A stretch of DNA of 64,000 nt from Moniliophthora roreri (taxonomy: Eukaryota; Basidiomycota; Agaricomycetes; Agaricales; Marasmiaceae), in assembly GCA_001466705.2 (NCBI GenBank), contig LATX02000179.1, forward strand, positions 310,001-374,000. The letters run 5' to 3'. Shown here one piece after another: positions 61,708 through 64,000 of this stretch. The stretch's first letter is position 1; each line of letters opens with the position of its first letter. Position numbers and translations under genes: made by a program. The notes below the pieces were generated by a model. That model did not search any database, had not been told where the DNA came from, and saw only the letters and a program-made list of their open reading frames with translations.

Positions 61708-64000
61708 CTATTCCGCCAATTGTCTGAACTTGTCTTGGATTTCGGTGTGCAACGTGTCAAGCTTCTGCTTCACGCTATCCTTTCCTTGAGAAGGAGACTA
61801 GAGAAAGATAATCAGTAATTCAATGGGGGCCGTTGCAAACTATGACGTACCTCAAACTTCATTTGCGAAAGCTTGAACATTATATCCGCAGCAGAGTCTT
61901 TTATCTTCGCGAAAGTCGTGTCTCCCTGCGCAACCGCCCTCTGGGCAGCGTCATGGAACCCGACAAAATTGCGAAGCATGCCACTAGTCTTGTAGAAAGG
62001 GCAGTATCTGTCATACTCGCTCATACCGTTCTGCTGGAGGAAGTCATCCTTCAACATGCGGGCGACTTCGAGGGTAATCTTGTCGTTCTCTCCCAAAGCA
62101 CTCTTTCCGACAAGCTGTACAATCTCGGCAAGGTCCTCCTCCTTCTGCAAGATCTCCTTGGTTTTCGTCCGAAGTTCGACAAACCCTGGTTCGGTGTTTT
62201 CATAATAGGGCTCGAGGACTTTGGTGTATTTGGAATAGGAGACGGACCAGTTAACTGAAGGGAAGTGTTTGCGCTGCGCGAGCTTCTTATCAAGGCCCCA
62301 GAAGACCTGGACGATACTGAGTGTGGCAGAGGTGACGGGATCTGAGAAGTCACCACCGGGGGGCGATACACTATCGAGCATTCACTTGAGTAGGCAACTC
62401 TCGCAAATGATATCGTGACTTACGCTCCGACAATTGAAACTGTTCCTTGCCGTTGAGGATTGCCGAGGCATACAACCTTGCCAGCACGTTCGTAAAAGCT
62501 GGCCAACTTGGTTCCCAGATAGGCCGGATAACCGGAGTCAGCAGGCATTTCGGCAAGACGACCTGAAATTTCACGAAGCGCCTCAGCCCAACGTGAAGTA
62601 GAGTCGGCCATCATGGCGACGTTGGATCCTTGGTCACGGAAATACTCTGATAGCGTAATACCGGTATAAATAGAAGCTTCACGGGCCGCAACAGGCATGT
62701 TCGAGGTGTTTGCGACCAAGGTGGTACGTTTCATAATAGGTTCTTGTCGGTCACCAATTTCCATAGTAAGTTCAGGAAACTAGAAAGATATGAGTCATGG
62801 GCCTCCGTTCATGATTGATTCTTACCTCCATCAACACTTCAGCCATCTGTGAAGTGCCGTATTAATATGTGGATTACAGCGCAGGTCCAGTGACACACCT
62901 CGTTACCGCGTTCACCACAACCGACATAGACAATGATGTCGCTGTTCGAGAATTTGGATAAAGCTTGAGAAATCACTGTCTTTCCGCATCCAAAGGCTCC
63001 GGGGATGGAAGTGGTACCGCCCTGTACACATCTGACAGATCATGAATTGTAATTCTCCGAATAGTGAGTAACGAGATGACGTACGGGAAAAGGGCATCGA
63101 GGATACGTTGGCCGGTGAGCAACGGATGGTCGGCAGTTTGTTTCTCAGAAACTGGACGTGGAGCACGAACGGGCCAAAGCTGCATCATGGTATGCTTAGC
63201 TGTTTTGCCCTCAAACTCTGTCTCCAGTACGACATCCTAAACCTGGATCAGTAATTTTGGCACATAGAGGATAGCGAAACACATACATCAACAGCATAGC
63301 TACCTTTCTCGGCGATGTGAGTGATCGTGCCCAAAGCGCGGGGCGAAAGCATAATCTTGTGATTATCGACCAACGAGTTTTCGTATACACTACCAAACAT
63401 GTCTCCTCCAGATATGTGATCGCCAACCTATAACACCGACGACTGAGCGTGGCATATCGAGCACTTGGTGATAGGACCCACCTTAAAGGAGGCTGGATTG
63501 AAGTCCCACTTCAATGAACGATCAAGCGCGTCAGTGTTAATACCGCGAGGGATGTAAATGGACTTGGACAATTCTTGGATGGACTGTACAACTTTAGATT
63601 AGACGTGCTGGATGCCGGAGAGTCGATATGAAAAGCGTACTCTAAGAGGACGTTGAATGCCATCGACGATGTTTCCCATCAGTCCTGAGCATTGATAAGC
63701 AAGTAAAAACTAAAAAGCAACAAATGGACTCACCGGGACCTAGCTCAACACTAAGGGGTTTTCCTGTTCGCAAGACAGGATCACCGACAGTAACACCAGA
63801 CGTCTCTTCGTAGACTTGGATTGTGGCCTTATCCGACTCAATACGAATGACCTCTGGTAGATTTATATTGTTAAAGCAGGTTCCAATCAATCAAAAGCTA
63901 TCTGCATACCTCCTACCAGCTCATCATGACCGACCCGGACAAGCTCGTACATGGCAGCACCGACCATGTTCTCAGCGATGACTACAGGACCGGAGACGCC
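61708..64000 (-). CDS. VMA1: V-type ATPase catalytic subunit A, 5' end cut by window
   Basis: Subunit A hydrolyses ATP in the V1 sector of the vacuolar proton pump. The window starts inside the protein at [20 protein letters not shown] and continues with [20 protein letters not shown], the P-loop [64 protein letters not shown] and [12 protein letters not shown], ending near DKFRQLAE. It is about 560 of roughly 615 residues; the N-terminus is beyond position 64000. A 21-nt exon (62826-62846) codes for MAEVLME. The P-loop has no intein, unlike the gene of some yeasts. Confidence 0.96.

Noticed and set aside
62900..63020. Possible intein in VMA1
   Set aside because: The P-loop region reads [17 protein letters not shown] without any insertion, so the intein found at this place in some yeasts is absent.

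Overview
The window looks like a compact chromosome segment from a basidiomycete fungus, most likely an Agaricomycete. Almost every gene is cut by many short introns, typically about 48-65 nt with GT..AG ends. Genes lie tens to hundreds of bases apart on both strands, and the protein families are typically fungal. About 25 protein-coding genes can be read. VMA1 runs off the right edge. I found no rRNA gene, convincing tRNA gene, CRISPR array or intact transposon. CDS coordinates run from start codon to stop codon and include introns.

Layout. 0-8 kb: SPT16 (histone chaperone) head-to-head with a cytosolic 5'-nucleotidase-type phosphoesterase, then a small conserved membrane protein. 8-14 kb: a large acidic protein of unknown function, mitochondrial uL30m, and the two-domain AAA ATPase RIX7. 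14-27 kb: a secreted GH92 alpha-mannosidase, a possible small gene, a SCYL2-type pseudokinase and the helicase HRQ1. 27-37 kb: phosphoglycerate kinase, an RGG-box protein, a large single-pass membrane protein, the DNA end-repair enzyme PNKP, an ADP-ribose Nudix hydrolase and an L-rhamnose mutarotase. 37-50 kb: a Rab11/Ypt3 GTPase, a sugar transporter of the Vps73 type, two SUR7/PalI-like tetraspan paralogues on either side of an EI24/Rrt8-like membrane protein, and a very long DYRK (Pom1-like) kinase. 50-56 kb: a Zn2Cys6 regulator, then 4.6 kb without an intact gene. 56-64 kb: a mitochondrial 2-oxoacid dehydrogenase kinase, PRP38, mitochondrial uL15m, tRNA isopentenyltransferase MOD5 and V-ATPase subunit A.

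The genes do not form one pathway. They are mostly housekeeping functions: chromatin, DNA repair, splicing, cytosolic and mitochondrial translation, membrane traffic and carbon metabolism. Many sit in head-to-head pairs with 55-210 bp between start codons, and several convergent pairs have only 16-62 bp between stop codons.

The most unusual signal is in gene structure. Read against conserved protein motifs, several genes need microexons: 5 nt in the Rab11 gene, 10 nt in the nucleotidase, and two consecutive 9-nt exons in HRQ1. At least seven introns use a GC donor (GCAAG or GCGAG) in place of GT; an eighth is a candidate. They occur in SPT16, the nucleotidase, HRQ1 (twice), the dehydrogenase kinase, PRP38 and MOD5, with the EI24-like gene as the candidate. 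The two HRQ1 microexons and their GC donors resemble each other and may be a tandem duplication.
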